Assembly (NCBI GenBank): GCA_014843695.1
Contig: CM026403.1
Span: forward strand, 9,145,117 to 9,209,116
Direction: 5' to 3'
Length of the DNA: 64,000 bases
From: Archivesica marissinica
Lineage: Eukaryota; Mollusca; Bivalvia; Venerida; Vesicomyidae
This document shows positions 27,901-43,500 of the stretch, piece after piece. Each line of letters begins with the position of its first letter. Position 1 is the first letter of the stretch. The notes beneath the pieces are model-generated. The model worked only from the letters and a program-made list of their open reading frames with translations. It was not told the DNA's origin and did no database searches. A program made the position numbers and the translations under genes.

Positions 27901-30900
27901 GCATACATCATGCAGTCAGTGGTTGGTACACTGTAAGCATACATCATGCAGTCACTGGTTGGTACACTGTAAGCATAAATCATGCAGTCAGTGGTTGGTA
28001 CACTGTAAGCATGCAGTCACTGGTTGGTACACTGTAAGCATACATCATGCAGTCACTGGTTGGTACACTGTAAGCATACATCATGCAGTCACTGGTTGGT
28101 ACAGTGTAAGCATGCATCATGCAGTCACTGGTTGGTACACTGTAAGCATGCATCATACAGTCACTGGTTGGTACACTGTAAGCATGCATCATGCAGTCAG
28201 TGGTTGGTACACTGTAAGCATGCAGTCACTGGTTGGTACACTGTAAGCATACATCATGCAGTCACTGGTTGGTACACTGTAAGCATGCAGTCACTGGTTG
28301 GTACACTGTAAGGATACATTATGTAGTCACTGGTTGGTACACTGTAAGCATGCAGCCACTGGTTGGTACACTGTAAGGATACATCATGTAGTCACTGGTT
28401 GGTACACTGTAAGGATACATCATGCAATCAGTGGTTGGTACACTGTAAGGATACATCATGTAGTCAGTGGTAGGTACACTGTAGGCATACATCATGCAGT
28501 CATTGGTTGTACACTGTAAGGATACATCATGTAGTCACTGGTTGGTACACTGTAAGCATGCATCATGCAGTCATTGGTTGGTACACTGTAAGGATACATC
28601 ATGCAGTCATTGGTTGGTACACTGTAAGGATACAGCATGCAGTCAGTGGTTGGTACACTGTAAGCATACATCATGCAGTCACTGGTTGGTACACTGTAAT
28701 CATGCAAGCCAATGGTTGGTACACTGTTAGCATGCATCATGCAGTCATTGGTTGGTACACAGTAAGCATGCATCATACATTCATTGGTTGGTACACTGTA
28801 AGCATACATCATGCAGTCATTGGTTGGTACACTGTAAGCATGCATCATGCAGTCACTGGTTGGTACACTGTAAGCATACATCATGCAGTCACTGGTTGGT
28901 ACACTGTAAGCATACATCATGCAGTCATGGGTTGGTACACTGTAAGCATGCATCATGCAGTCATTGGTTGGTACACTGTAAGCATGCATCATGCAGTCAC
29001 TGGTTGGTACACTGTAAGCATACATCATACAGTCACTGGTTGGTACACTGTAAGCATGCATCATGCAGTCACTGGTTGGTACACTGTACGCATGCATCAT
29101 GCATTCATTGGTTGGTACATTGTAAGCATACACAATGCAGTCAGTGGTTGGTACACTGTAAGCATACATCATGCAGTCAGTGGTTGGTACACTGTAAGCA
29201 TGCAGTCACTGGTTGGTACACTGTAAGCATACATCATGCAGTCAGTGGTTGGTACACTGTAAGCATACATCATGCACTCACTGGTTGGTACACTTTAAGC
29301 ATGCAGTCACTGGTTGGTACACTGTAAGCATACATCATGCAATCAGTGGTTGGTACACTGTAAGCATGCAGTCACTGGTTGGTACACTGTAAGCATACAT
29401 CATGCATTGTCTGGTTGGTACACTGTAGGCATGCATCATGCAGTCACTGGTTGGTACACTGTAAGCATACATCATGCAGTAAGTGGTTGGTACACTGTAA
29501 GCATGCAGTCACTGGTTGGTACACTGTAAGCATACATCATGCAGTCACTGGTTGGTACACTGTAAGCATACATCATGCAGTCACTGGTTGGTACAGTGTA
29601 AGCATGCATCATGCAGTCACTGGTTGGTACACTGTAAGCATGCATCATACAGTCACTGGTTGGTATACTGTAAGCAGACATCATGCAGTCACTGGTTGGT
29701 ACACTGTAAGCATGCAGCCACTGGTTGGTACACTGTAAGGATACATCATGCAGCCACTGGTTGGTACTCTGTAAGGATACATCATGTAGTCACTGGTTGG
29801 TACACTGTAAGCATACATCATGCAGTCACTGGTTGGTACACTGTAAGCATACATCATGCAGTCAGTGGTTGGTACACTGTAAGCATGCAGTCACTGGTTG
29901 GTACACTGTAAGCATACATCATGCAGTCACTGGTTGGTACACTGTAAGCATACATCATGCAGTCACTGGTTGGTACACTGTAAGCATGCAGTCACTGGTT
30001 GGTACACTGTAAGCATACATCATGCAACCAGTGGTTGGTACACTGTAAGCATGCAGCCACTGGTTGGTACACTGTAAGCATACATCATGCATTGTCTGGT
30101 TGGTACACTGTAGGCATGCATCATGCAGTCACTGGTTGGTACACTGTAAGGATACATCATGCAGCCACTGGTTGGTACTCTGTAAGGATACATCATGTAG
30201 TCACTGGTTGGTACACTGTAAGCATACATCATGCAGTCACTGGTTGGTACACTGTAAGGATACATCATGTAGTCAGTGGTTGGTACACTGTAAGCATACA
30301 TCATGCAGTCATTGGTTGTACACTGTAGGAATACATCATGTAGTCACTGGTTGGTACACTGTAAGCATGCAGCATGCAGTCACTGGTTGGTACACTGTAA
30401 GCATGCAGTCACTGGTTGGTACACTGTAAGCATGCATCATGCAGTCATTGGTTGGTACACAGTAAGCATACATCATGCAGTCACTGGTTGGTAAACTGTA
30501 AGCATACATCATGCAGTCACTGGTTGGTACACTGTAAGCATACATCATGCAGTCACTGGTTGGTACACTGTAAGCATACATCATACAGTCACTGGTTGGT
30601 ACACTGTAAGCATGCATCATGCAGTCACTGGTTGGTACACTGTAAGCATACACCATGCAGTCACTGGTTGGTACACTGTAAACATGCAGTCACTGGTTGG
30701 TACACTGTAAGCATGCATCATGCAGTCACTGGTTGGTACACTGTAAGCATACATCATGCAGTCACTGGTTGGTACACAGTAAGCATACAGCATGCAGTCA
30801 GTGGTTGGTACACTGTAAGCATACATCATGCAGTCACTGGTTGGTACACTGTAAGCATGCAAGCCAATGGTTGGTACACTGTTAGCATGCATCATGCAGT

Positions 30901-32005
30901 CATTGGTTGGTACACTGTAAGCATGCATCATGCAGTCATTGGTTGGTACACTGTAAGCATACATCATGCAGTCATTGGTTGGTACACTGTAAGCATGCAT
31001 CATGCAGTCACTGGTTGGTACACTGTAAGCATACATCATGCAGTCACTGGTTGGTACACTGTAAGCATACATCATGCAGTCATTGGTTGGTACACTGTAA
31101 GCATGCATCATGCAGTCATTGGTTGGTACACTGTAAGCATGCATCATGCAGTCACTGGTTGGTACACTGTAAGCATACATCATGCAGTCACTGGTTGGTA
31201 CACTGTAAGCATACATCATGCAGTCATTGGTTTGTACACTGTAAGCATGCATCATGCATTCATTGGTTGGTACACTGTAAGCATACACCATGCAGTCACT
31301 GGTTGGTACACTGTAAGCATGAAGTCACTGGTTGGTACACTGTAAGCATGCATCATGCATTCATTGGTTGGTACACTGTAAGCATACATCATGCAGTCAC
31401 TGGTTGGTACACTGTAAGCATACATCATGCAGTCAGTGGTTGGTACACTGTAAGCATACATCATGCAGTCACTGGTTGGTACACTGTAAGAATACATCAT
31501 GCAGTCACTAGTTGGTACACTGTAAGCATACATCATGCAGTCACTGGTTGGTCCACTGTAAGCATACATCATGCAGTCACTAGTTGGTACACTGTAAGCA
31601 TACATCATGCAATCACTGGTTGGTACACTGTAAGCATACATCATGCAGTCACTGGTTGGTACACTGTAAGCATACATCATGCAGTCACTGGTTGGTACAC
31701 TGTAAGCATACATCATACAGTCACTGGTTGGTACACTGTAAGCATGCATCATGCAGTCACTGGTTGGTACATTGTAAGCATACACAATGCAGTCACTGGT
31801 TGGTACACTGTAAGTAAGCATACATCATGCAGTCAGTGGTTGGTACACTGTAAGCATACATCATGCAGTCAGTGGTTGGTATACTGTAAGCATGCAGTCA
31901 CTGGTTGGTACACTGTAAGCATACATCATGCAGTCAGTGGTTGGTACACTGTAAGCATACATCATGCAGTCACTGGTTGGTACACTTTAAGCATGCAGTC
32001 ACTGG

Positions 32006-33128
32006 TTGGTACACTGTAAGCATACATCATGCAATCAGTGGTTGGTACACTGTAAGCATGCAGTCACTGGTTGGTACACTGTAAGCATACATCATGCATT
32101 GTCTGGTTGGTACCCTGTAGGCATGCATCATGCAGTCACTGGTTGGTACACTGTAAGCATACATCATGCAGTAAGTGGTTGGTACACTGTAAGCATGCAG
32201 TCACTGGTTGGTACACTGTAAGCATACATCATGCAGTCACTGGTTGGTACACTGTAAGCATACATCATGCAGTCACTGATTGGTACAGTGTAAGCATGCA
32301 TCATGCAGTCACTGGTTGGTACACTGTAAGCATGCATCATACAGTCACTGGTTGGTATACTGTAAGCAGACATCATGCAGTCACTGGTTGGTACACTGTA
32401 AGCATGCAGCCACTGGTTGGTACACTGTAAGGATACATCATGCAGCCACTGGTTGGTACTCTGTAAGGATACATCATGTAGTCACTGGTTGGTACACTGT
32501 AAGCATACATCATGCAGTCAGTGGTTGGTACACTGTAAGGATACATCATGTAGTCAGTGGTTGGTACACTGTAAGCATACATCATGCAGTCATTGGTTGT
32601 ACACTGTAAGGATACATCATGTAGTCACTGGTTGGTACACTGTAAGCATGCAGCATGCAGTCACTGGTTGGTACACTGTAAGCATGCAGTCACTGGTTGG
32701 TACACTGTAAGCATGCATCATGCAGTCATTGGTTGGTACACTGTAAGCATACATCATGCAGTCACTGGTTGGTACACTGTAAGCATACATCATGCAGTCA
32801 CTGGTTGGTACACTGTAAGCATACATCATGCAGTCACTGGTTGGTACACTGTAAGCATACATCATACAGTCACTGGTTGGTACACTGTAAGCATGCATCA
32901 TGCAGTCACTGGTTAGTACACTGTAAGCATGCATCATGCATTCATTGGTTGGTACATTGTAAGCATACACAATGCAGTCACTGGTTGGTACACTGTAAGC
33001 ATGCAGTCACTGGTTGGTACACTGTAAGCATACATCATGCAGTCAGTGGTTGGTACAATGTAAGCATACATCATGCAGTCAGTGGTTGGTACACTGTAAA
33101 CATGCAGTCACTGGTTGGTACACTGTAA
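32006..33128 (+). repeat. Higher-order block G, copy 2
   Basis: Second copy at an offset of 5228 from 26778. Upstream of it the match continues to about 31250, but one 36-bp unit is missing relative to the 26-kb copy: the boundary pair 25988/31252 is offset 5264 whereas 26593/31821 is offset 5228. Confidence 0.85.
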
Positions 33129-36100
33129 GCATACATCATGCAGTCACTGGTTGGTACACTGTAAGCATGCATCATGCAGTCACTAGTTGGTACACTGCAA
33201 GCATGCAGTCATTGGTTGGTACACTGTAAGCATGCATCATGCAGTCACTGGTTGGTACACTGTAAGCTTTCATCATGCAGTCACTGGTTGGTACACTATA
33301 AGCATACATCATGCAGTCACTGGTTGGTACACTGTAAGCATAAATCATGCAGTCAGTGGTTAGTACACTGTAAGCATGCAGTCACTGGTTGGTACACTGT
33401 AAGCATACATCATGCAGTCACTGGTTGGTACACTGTAAGCATACATCATGCAGTCACTGGTTGGTACAGTGTAAGCATGCATCATGCAGTCACTGGTTGG
33501 TACACTGTAAGCATGCATCATACAGTCACTGGTTGGTACACTGTAAGCATGCATCATGCAGTCAGTGGTTGGTACACTGTAAGCATGCAGTCACTGGTTG
33601 GTACACTGTAAGCATACATCATGCAGTCACTGGTTGGTACACTGTAAGCATGCAGTCACTGGTTGGTACACTGTAAGGATACATTATGTAGTCACTGGTT
33701 GGTACACTGTAAGCATGCAGCCACTGGTTGGTACACTGTAAGGATACATCATGTAGTCACTGGTTGGTACACTGTAAGGATACATCATGCAATCAGTGGT
33801 TGGTACACTGTAAGGATACATCATGTAGTCAGTGGTAGGTACACTGTAGGCATACATCATGCAGTCATTGGTTGTACACTGTAAGGATACATCATGTAGT
33901 CACTGGTTGGTACACTGTAAGCATGCATCATGCAGTCACTGGTTGGTACACTGTAAGGGTACATCATGTAGTCATTGGTTGGTACACTGTAAGGATACAT
34001 CATGCAGTCATTGGTTGGTACACTGTAAGGATACATCATGAAGTCACTGGTTGGTACACTGTAAGCATGCATCATGCAGTCACTGGTTGGTACACTGTAA
34101 GCATACATCATGCAGTCACTGGTTGGTACACTGTAAGCATGCATCATACAGTCACTGGTTGGTATACTGTAAGCAGACATCATGCAGTCACTGGTTGGTA
34201 CACTGTAAGCATGCAGCCACTGGTTGGTACACTGTAAGGATACATCATGCAGCCACTGGTTGGTACACTGTAAGGATACATCATGTAGTCACTGGTTGGT
34301 ACACTGTAAGCATACATCATGCAGTCAGTGGTTGGTACACTGTAAGGATACATCATGTAGTCAGTGGTTGGTACACTGTAAGCATACATCATACAGTCAC
34401 TGGTTGGTACACTGTAAGCATGCATCATGCAGTCAGTGGTTGGTACACTGTAAGCATGCAGTCACTGGTTGGTACACTGTAAGCATACATCATGCAGTCA
34501 CTGGTTGGTACACTGTAAGCATGCAGTCACTGGTTGGTACACTGTAAGGATACATTATGTAGTCACTGGTTGGTACACTGTAAGCATGCAGCCACTGGTT
34601 GGTACACTGTAAGGATACATCATGTAGTCACTGGTTGGTACACTGTAAGGATACATCATGCAATCAGTGGTTGGTACACTGTAAGGATACATCATGTAGT
34701 CAGTGGTAGGTACACTGTAGGCATACATCATGCAGTCATTGGTTGTACACTGTAAGGATACATCATGTAGTCACTGGTTGGTACACTGTAAGCATGCATC
34801 ATGCAGTCACTGGTTGGTACACTGTAAGGATACATCATGTAGTCATTGGTTGGTACACTGTAAGGATACATCATGCAGTCATTGGTTGGTACACTGTAAG
34901 GATACATCATGAAGTCACTGGTTGGTACACTGTAAGCATACATCATGCAGTCACTGGTTGGTACACTGTAAGCATACATCATGCAGTCACTGGTTGGTAC
35001 ACTGTAAGCATACATCATGCAGTCACTGGTTGGTACACTGTAAGCATACATCATGCAGTCACTGGTGGTACACTGTAAGCATACATCATGCAGTCACTGG
35101 TTGGTACACTGTAAGCATACATCATGCAGTCACTGGTTGGTACACTGTAAGCATACATCATGCAGTCACTGGTTGGTACACTGTAAGCATACATCATGCA
35201 GTCACTGGTTGGTACACTGTAAGCATACATCATGCAGTCATGGTTGGTACACTGTAAGCATACATCATGCAGTCACTGGTTGGTACACTGTAAGCATCAT
35301 CATGCAGTCACTGGTTGGTACACTGTAAGCATGCATCATGCAGTCACTGGTTGGTACACTGTAAGCATACATCATGCAGTCACTGGTTGGTACACTGTAA
35401 GCATACATCATGCAGTCAGTGGTTGGTACACTGTAAGCATACATCATGCAGTCACTGGTTGGTACACTGTAAGCATACATCATGCAGTCACTGGTTGGTA
35501 CACTGTAAGCATGCAGCCACTGGTTGGTACACTGTAAGCATACATCATGCAGTCACTGGTTGGTACACTGTAAGCATCATCATGCAGTCACTGGTTGGTA
35601 CACTGTAGCATACATCATGCAGTCACTGGTTGGTACACTGTAAGCATGCAGTCACTGGTTGGTACACTGTAAGCATACATCATGCAGTCACTGGTTGGTA
35701 CACTGTAAGCATGCAGTCACTGGTTGGTACACTGTAAACATGCATCATGCAGTCACTGGTTGGTACACTGTAAGCATGCATCATGCAGTCACTGGTTGGT
35801 ACACTGTAAGGATACATCATGTAGTCATTGGTTGGTACACTGTAAGGATACATCATGCAGTCATTGGTTGGTACACTGTAAGGATACATCATGAAGTCAC
35901 TGGTTGGTACACTGTAAGCATGCATCATGCAGTCACTGGTTGGTACACTGTAAGCATACATCATGCAGTCAGTGGTTGGTACACTGTAAGCATACATCAT
36001 GCAGTCACTGGTTGGTACACTGTAAGAATACACCATGCAGTCACTAGTTGGTACACTGTAAGCATAAATCATGCAGTCACTGGTTGGTACACTGTAAGCA

Positions 36101-37011
36101 TACATCATGCAGTCACTAGTTGGTACACTGTAAGCATACATCATGCAATCACTGGTTGGTACACTGTAAGCATACATCATGCAGTCACTGGTTGGTACAC
36201 TGTAAGCATACATCATGCAGTCACTGGTTGGTACACTGTAAGCATACATCATACAGTCACTGGTTGGTACACTGTAAGCATGCATCATGCAGTCACTGGT
36301 TGGTACACTGTACGCATGCATCATGCATTCATTGGTTGGTACATTGTAAGCATACACAATGCAGTCACTGGTTGGTACACTGTAAGCATACATCATGCAG
36401 TCAGTGGTTGGTACACTGTAAGCATACATCATGCAGTCAGTGGTTGGTACACTGTAAGCATGCAGTCACTGGTTGGTACACTGTAAGCATACATCATGCA
36501 GTCAGTGGTTGGTACACTGTAAGCATACATCATGTAGTCACTGGTTGGTACACTTTAAGCATGCAGTCACTGGTTGGTACACTGTAAGCATACATCATGC
36601 AATCAGTGGTTGGTACACTGTAAGCATGCAGTCACTGATTGGTACACTGTAAGCATACATCATGCATTGTCTGGTTGGTACACTGTAGGCATGCATCATG
36701 CAGTCAGTGGTTGGTACACTGTAAGCATACATCATGCAGTAAGTGGTTGGTACACTGTAAGCATGCAGTCACTGGTTGGTACACTGTAAGCATACATCAT
36801 GCAGTCACTGGTTGGTACACTGTAAGGATACATCATGCAGCCACTTGTTGGTACTCTGTAAGGATACATCATGTAGTCACTGGTTGGTACACTGTAAGCA
36901 TACATCATGCAGTCACTGGTTGGTACACTGTAAGGATACATCATGTAGTCAGTGGTTGGTACACTGTAAGCATACATCATGCAGTCATTGGTTGTACACT
37001 GTAAGGATACA

Positions 37012-38142
37012 TCATGTAGTCACTGGTTGGTACACTGTAAGCATGCAGCATGCAGTCACTGGTTGGTACACTGTAAGCATGCAGTCACTGGTTGGTACAC
37101 TGTAAGCATGCATCATGCAGTCATTGGTTGGTACACTGTAAGCATACATCATGCAGTCACTGGTTGGTACACTGTAAGCATACATCATGCAGTCACTGGT
37201 TGGTACACTGTAAGCATACATCATGCAGTCACTGGTTGGTACACTGTAAGCATACATCATACAGTCACTGGTTGGTACACTGTAAGCATGCATCATGCAT
37301 TCACTGGTTAGTACACTGTAAGCATGCATCATGCATTCATTGGTTGGTACATTGTAAGCATACACAATGCAGTCACTGGTTGGTACACTGTAAGCATGCA
37401 GTCACTGGTTTGTACACTGTAAGCATACATCATGCAGTCAGTGGTTGGTACAATGTAAGCATACATCATGCAGTCAGTGGTTGGTACACTGTAAACATGC
37501 AGTCACTGGTTGGTACACTGTAAGCATACATCATGCAGTCAGTGGTTGGTACACTGTAAGCATACATCATGCAGTCACTGGTTGGTACACTGTAAGCATA
37601 AATCATGCAGTCAGTGGTTGGTACACTGTAAGCATGCAGTCACTGGTTGGTACACTGTAAGCATACATCATGCAGTCACTGGTTGGTACACTGTAAGCAT
37701 ACATCATGCAGTCACTGGTTGGTACAGTGTAAGCATGCATCATGCAGTCACTGGTTGGTACACTGTAAGCATGCATCATACAGTCACTGGTTGGTACACT
37801 GTAAGCATGCATCATGCAGTCAGTGGTTGGTACACTGTAAGCATGCAGTCACTGGTTGGTACACTGTAAGCATACATCATGCAGTCACTGGTTGGTACAC
37901 TGTAAGCATGCAGTCACTGGTTGGTACACTGTAAGGATACATTATGTAGTCACTGGTTGGTACACTGTAAGCATGCAGCCACTGGTTGGTACACTGTAAG
38001 GATACATCATGTAGTCACTGGTTGGTACACTGTAAGGATACATCATGCAGTCAGTGGTTGGTACACTGTAAGGATACATCATGTAGTCAGTGGTAGGTAC
38101 ACTGTAGGCATACATCATGCAGTCATTGGTTGTACACTGTAA
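37012..38142 (+). repeat. Higher-order block G, copy 3
   Basis: Offset 9623 from 27389..28519, checked at 37092/27469, 37510/27887, 37647/28024, 37921/28298 and 38115/28492. A further partial copy of the last part lies at 33389..33884. Confidence 0.85.
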
Positions 38143-41100
38143 GGATACATCATGTAGTCACTGGTTGGTACACTGTAAGCATGCATCATGCAGTCACTGG
38201 TTGGTACACTGTAAGGATACATCATGTCGTCATTGGTTGGTACACTGTAAGGATACATCATGCAGTCATTGGTTGGTACACTGTAAGGATACATCATGAA
38301 GTCACTGGTTGGTACACTGTAAGCATGCATCATGCAGTCACTGGTTAGTACACTGTAAGCATGCAGTCACTGGTTGGTACACTGTAAGCATGCATCATGC
38401 AGTCATTGGTTGGTACACTGTAAGCATACATCATGCAGTCACTGGTTGGTACACTGTAAGCATACATCATGCAGTCACTGGTTGGTACACTGTAAGCATA
38501 CATCATGCAGTCACTGGTTGGTACACTGTAAGCATACATCATGCAGTCACTGGTTGGTACACTGTAAGCATGCATCATACAGTCACTGGTTGGTACACTG
38601 TAAGCATGCATCAAACAGTCACTGGTTGGTACACTGTAAGCATGCATCATACAATCACTGGTTGGTACACTGTAAGCATGCATCATGCAGTCACTGGTTG
38701 GTACACTGTAAGCATGCATCATGCAGTCACTGGTTGGTACACTGTAAGCATGCATCATGCAGTCACTGATTGGTACACTGTAAGTATGCATCATGCAGTC
38801 ACTGATTGGTACACTGTAAACATGCATCATGCAGTCACTGGTTGGTACACTGTAAGCATGCATCATGCAGTCACTGGTTGGTACACTGTAAGCATACCCC
38901 ATGCAGTCACTAGTTGGTACACTGTATGCATACAACATGCAGTCACTAGTTGGTACACTGTAAACATACACCATGCAGTCAGTGGTTGGTACACTGTAAG
39001 CATGCATCATGTAGTCACTGGTTGGTACACTGTAAGCATACGTCATGCAGTCACTAATTGATACACTGTAAGCATACACCATGCAGTCAATGGTTGGTAC
39101 ACTGTAAGCATGCATCATGCAGTCACTGGTTGGTACACTGTAAGCATGCATCATGCAGTCACTGGTTGGTACACTGTAAGCATACATCATGCAGTCACTG
39201 GTTGGTACACTGTAAGCATGCATCATGCAGTCACTGGTTGGTACACTGTAAGCATTCATCTTGTAGTCACTGGTTGGTACATTGTAAGCATACATCATGC
39301 AGTCACTGGTTGGTACACTGTAAGCATACATCATGCAATCACTGGTTGGTACACTGTAAGCATGCATCATGCAGTCACTGGTTGGTACACTGTAAACATG
39401 CATCATGCAGTCACTGGTTGGTACACTGTAAGCATACATCATGCAGTCACTGGTTGGTACACTGTAAGCATGCATCATGCAGTCACTGGTTGGTACACTG
39501 TAAGCTTTCATCATGCAGTCACTGGTTGGTACACTATAAGCATACATCATGCAGTCACTGGTTGGTACACTGTAAGCATACATCATGCAGTCACTGGTTG
39601 GTACACTGTAAGCTTGCATCATGCAGTCACTGGTTGGTACACTGTAAGCATGCATCATGCAGTCACTGGTTGGTACAGTGTAAGCGTGCATCATGCAGTC
39701 ACTGATTGGTACACTGTAAGCTTTCATCATGCAGTCTCTGGTTGGTACACTATAAGCATGCATCATGCAATCAGTGGTTGGTACACTGTAAGCATGCATC
39801 ATGCATTGTCTGGTTGGTACACTGTAAGCATGCATCATGCAGTCACTGGTTGGTACACTGTAAGCATACATCATGCAGTAAGTGGTTGGTACACTGTAGG
39901 CATGCAGTCACTGGTTAGTACACTGTAAGCATACATCATGCAGTCACTGGTTGGTACACTGTAAGCATGCATCATGCAGTCACTGGTTGGTACAGTGTAA
40001 GCATGCATCATGCAGTCACTGGTTGGTACACTGTAAGCATGCATCATACAGTCTCTGGTTGGTATACTGTAAGCAGACATCATGCAGTCACTGGTTGGTA
40101 CACTGTAAGCATGCAGCCACTGGTTGGTACACTGTAAGGATACATCATGCAGCCACTGGTTGGTACTCTGTAAGGATACATCATGTAGTCACTGGTTGGT
40201 ACACTGTAAGCATACATCATGCAGTCAGTGGTTGGTACACTGTAAGGATACATCATGTAGTCAGTGGTTGGTACACTGTAAGCATACATCATACAGTCAT
40301 TGGTTGTACACTGTAAGGTTACATCATGTAGTCACTGGTTGTTACACTGTAAGCCTGCATCATGCAGACACTGGTTGGTACACTGTAATGATACATCATG
40401 TAGTCATTGGTTGGTACACTGTACGGATACATCATGCAGTCATTGGTTGGTACACTGTAAGGATACATCATGTAGTCACTTGTTGGTACACTGTAAGCAT
40501 GCACCATGCAGTCACTGGTTGGTACACTGTAAGCATGCAGTCACTGGTTGGTACACTGTAAGCATGCATCATGCAGTCATTGGTTGGTACACTGTAAGCA
40601 TACATCATGCAGTCACTGGTTGGTACACTGTAAGCATACATCATACAGTCACTGGTTGGTACACTGTAAGCATGCATCATGCAGTCACTGGTTGGTACAC
40701 TGTAAGCATGCATCATGCATTCATTGGTTGGTACATTGTAAGCATACACAATGCGGTCACTGGTTGGTACACTGTAAGCATGCAGACACTGGTTGGTACA
40801 CTGTAAGCATACATCATGCAGTCAGTGGTTAGTACAATGTAAGCATACATCATGCAGTCAGTGGTTAGTACACTGTAAACATGCAGTCACTGGTTGGTAC
40901 ACTGTAAGCATACATCATGCAGTCAGTGGTTGGTACACTGTAAGGATACATCATGTAGTCAGTGGTTGGTACACTGTAAGCATACATCATGCAGTCTTTG
41001 GTTGTACACTGTAAGGATACATCATGTAGTCACTGGTTGTTACACTGTAAGCATGCATCATGCATTCATTGGTTGGTACACTGTAAGCATACATCATGCA

Positions 41101-41221
41101 GTCACTGGTTGGTACTCTGTAAGCATACATCATGCAGTCACTGGTTGGTACACTGTAAGAATACATCATGCAGTCACTAGTTGGTACACTGTAAGCATAC
41201 ATCATGCAGTCACTGGTTGGT

Positions 41222-42221
41222 NNNNNNNNNNNNNNNNNNNNNNNNNNNNNNNNNNNNNNNNNNNNNNNNNNNNNNNNNNNNNNNNNNNNNNNNNNNNNNN
41301 NNNNNNNNNNNNNNNNNNNNNNNNNNNNNNNNNNNNNNNNNNNNNNNNNNNNNNNNNNNNNNNNNNNNNNNNNNNNNNNNNNNNNNNNNNNNNNNNNNNN
41401 NNNNNNNNNNNNNNNNNNNNNNNNNNNNNNNNNNNNNNNNNNNNNNNNNNNNNNNNNNNNNNNNNNNNNNNNNNNNNNNNNNNNNNNNNNNNNNNNNNNN
41501 NNNNNNNNNNNNNNNNNNNNNNNNNNNNNNNNNNNNNNNNNNNNNNNNNNNNNNNNNNNNNNNNNNNNNNNNNNNNNNNNNNNNNNNNNNNNNNNNNNNN
41601 NNNNNNNNNNNNNNNNNNNNNNNNNNNNNNNNNNNNNNNNNNNNNNNNNNNNNNNNNNNNNNNNNNNNNNNNNNNNNNNNNNNNNNNNNNNNNNNNNNNN
41701 NNNNNNNNNNNNNNNNNNNNNNNNNNNNNNNNNNNNNNNNNNNNNNNNNNNNNNNNNNNNNNNNNNNNNNNNNNNNNNNNNNNNNNNNNNNNNNNNNNNN
41801 NNNNNNNNNNNNNNNNNNNNNNNNNNNNNNNNNNNNNNNNNNNNNNNNNNNNNNNNNNNNNNNNNNNNNNNNNNNNNNNNNNNNNNNNNNNNNNNNNNNN
41901 NNNNNNNNNNNNNNNNNNNNNNNNNNNNNNNNNNNNNNNNNNNNNNNNNNNNNNNNNNNNNNNNNNNNNNNNNNNNNNNNNNNNNNNNNNNNNNNNNNNN
42001 NNNNNNNNNNNNNNNNNNNNNNNNNNNNNNNNNNNNNNNNNNNNNNNNNNNNNNNNNNNNNNNNNNNNNNNNNNNNNNNNNNNNNNNNNNNNNNNNNNNN
42101 NNNNNNNNNNNNNNNNNNNNNNNNNNNNNNNNNNNNNNNNNNNNNNNNNNNNNNNNNNNNNNNNNNNNNNNNNNNNNNNNNNNNNNNNNNNNNNNNNNNN
42201 NNNNNNNNNNNNNNNNNNNNN
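41222..42221. other. Assembly gap 2 (exactly 1000 N)
   Basis: Exactly 1000 N, flanked on both sides by standard units. Placeholder of unknown true length. Confidence 0.98.
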
Positions 42222-43251
42222 CATACATCATGCAGTCACTGGTTGGTACACTGTAAGCATACATCATGCAGTCATTGGTTTGTACACTGTAAGCATGCAT
42301 CATGCATTCATTGGTTGGTACACTGTAAGCATACACCATGCAGTCACTGGTTGGTACACTGTAAGCATGAAGTCACTGGTTTGTACACTGTAAGCATGCA
42401 TCATGCATTCATTGGTTGGTACACTGTAAGCATACATCATGCAGTCACTGGTTGGTACACTGTAAGCATACATCATGCAGTCAGTGGTTGGTACACTGTA
42501 AGCATACATCATGCAGTCACTGGTTGGTACACTGTAAGAATACATCATGCAGTCACTAGTTGGTACACTGTAAGCATACATCATGCAGTCACTGGTTGGT
42601 CCACTGTAAGCATACATCATGCAGTCACTGGTTGGTACACTGTAAGGATACATCATGTAGTCATTGGTTGGCACACTGTAAGGATACATCATGCAGTCAT
42701 TGGTTGGTACACTGTAAGGATACATCATGTAGTCACTTGTTGGTACACTGTAAGCATGCACCATGCAGTCACTGGTTGGTACACTGTAAGCATGCAGTCA
42801 CTGGTTGGTACACTGTAAGCATGCATCATGCAGTCATTGGTTGGTACACTGTAACCATACATCATGCAGTCACTGGTTGGTACACTGTAAGCATACATCA
42901 TGCAGTCACTGGTTGGTACACTGTAAGCATACACCTTGCAGTCACTGGTTGGTACACTGTAAGCATACATCATACAGTCACTGGTTGGTACACTGTAAGC
43001 ATGCATCATGCAGTCACTGGTTGGTACACTGTAAGCAGGCATCATGCATTCATTGGTTGGTACATTGTAAGCATACACAATGCAGTCACTGGTTGGTACA
43101 CTGTAAGCATGCAGTCACTGGTTGGTACACTGTAAGCATACATCATGCAGTCAGTGGTTGGTACAATGTAAGCATACATCATGCAGTCAGTGGTTGGTAC
43201 ACTGTAAACATGCAGTCACTGGTTGGTACACTATAAGCATACATCATGCAG

Positions 43252-43500
43252 TCAGTGGATGGTACACTGTAAGCATACATCATCCATCACTGGTTGGTAC
43301 ACTGTAAGCATACAGTCACTGGTTGGTACACTGTAAGCTTGCATCAAACAGTCACTGGTTGGTACACTGTAACCATGCATCATAAAATCACTGGTTGGTA
43401 CACTGTAAGCATGCATCATGCAGTCACTGGTTGGTACACTGTAAGCATGCATCATGCAGTCACTGGTTGGTACACTGTAAGCATGCATCATGCAGTCACT
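43252..43500 (+). repeat. Higher-order block F, copy 2
   Basis: Carries the acatcatccatcactgg landmark at 43277, exactly 11393 bp before the copy at 54670. The homology extends upstream to about 42725 (42725/54118, 42805/54198, 43122/54515). Confidence 0.85.

Larger units (their letters stand above)
10704..41221 (+). repeat. 36-bp satellite array, middle segment
   Basis: Continuous head-to-tail array of the same 36-bp unit with 29-bp and 35-bp variants and a few 40-bp units. Layout: block D and E copies at 13.3-18.5 kb; a region rich in gcacc/gcaac and acaccatgcag units at 20-24 kb; a 24.6-38.3 kb region built of repeated 2.2-5.2 kb higher-order segments; then a more uniform stretch at 38.4-40.0 kb. 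No inverted unit and no inserted mobile element was seen. No gene is supported; very long minus-strand ORFs such as 38345..39874 reflect runs of 36-bp units without a frameshifting short unit. Confidence 0.98.
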
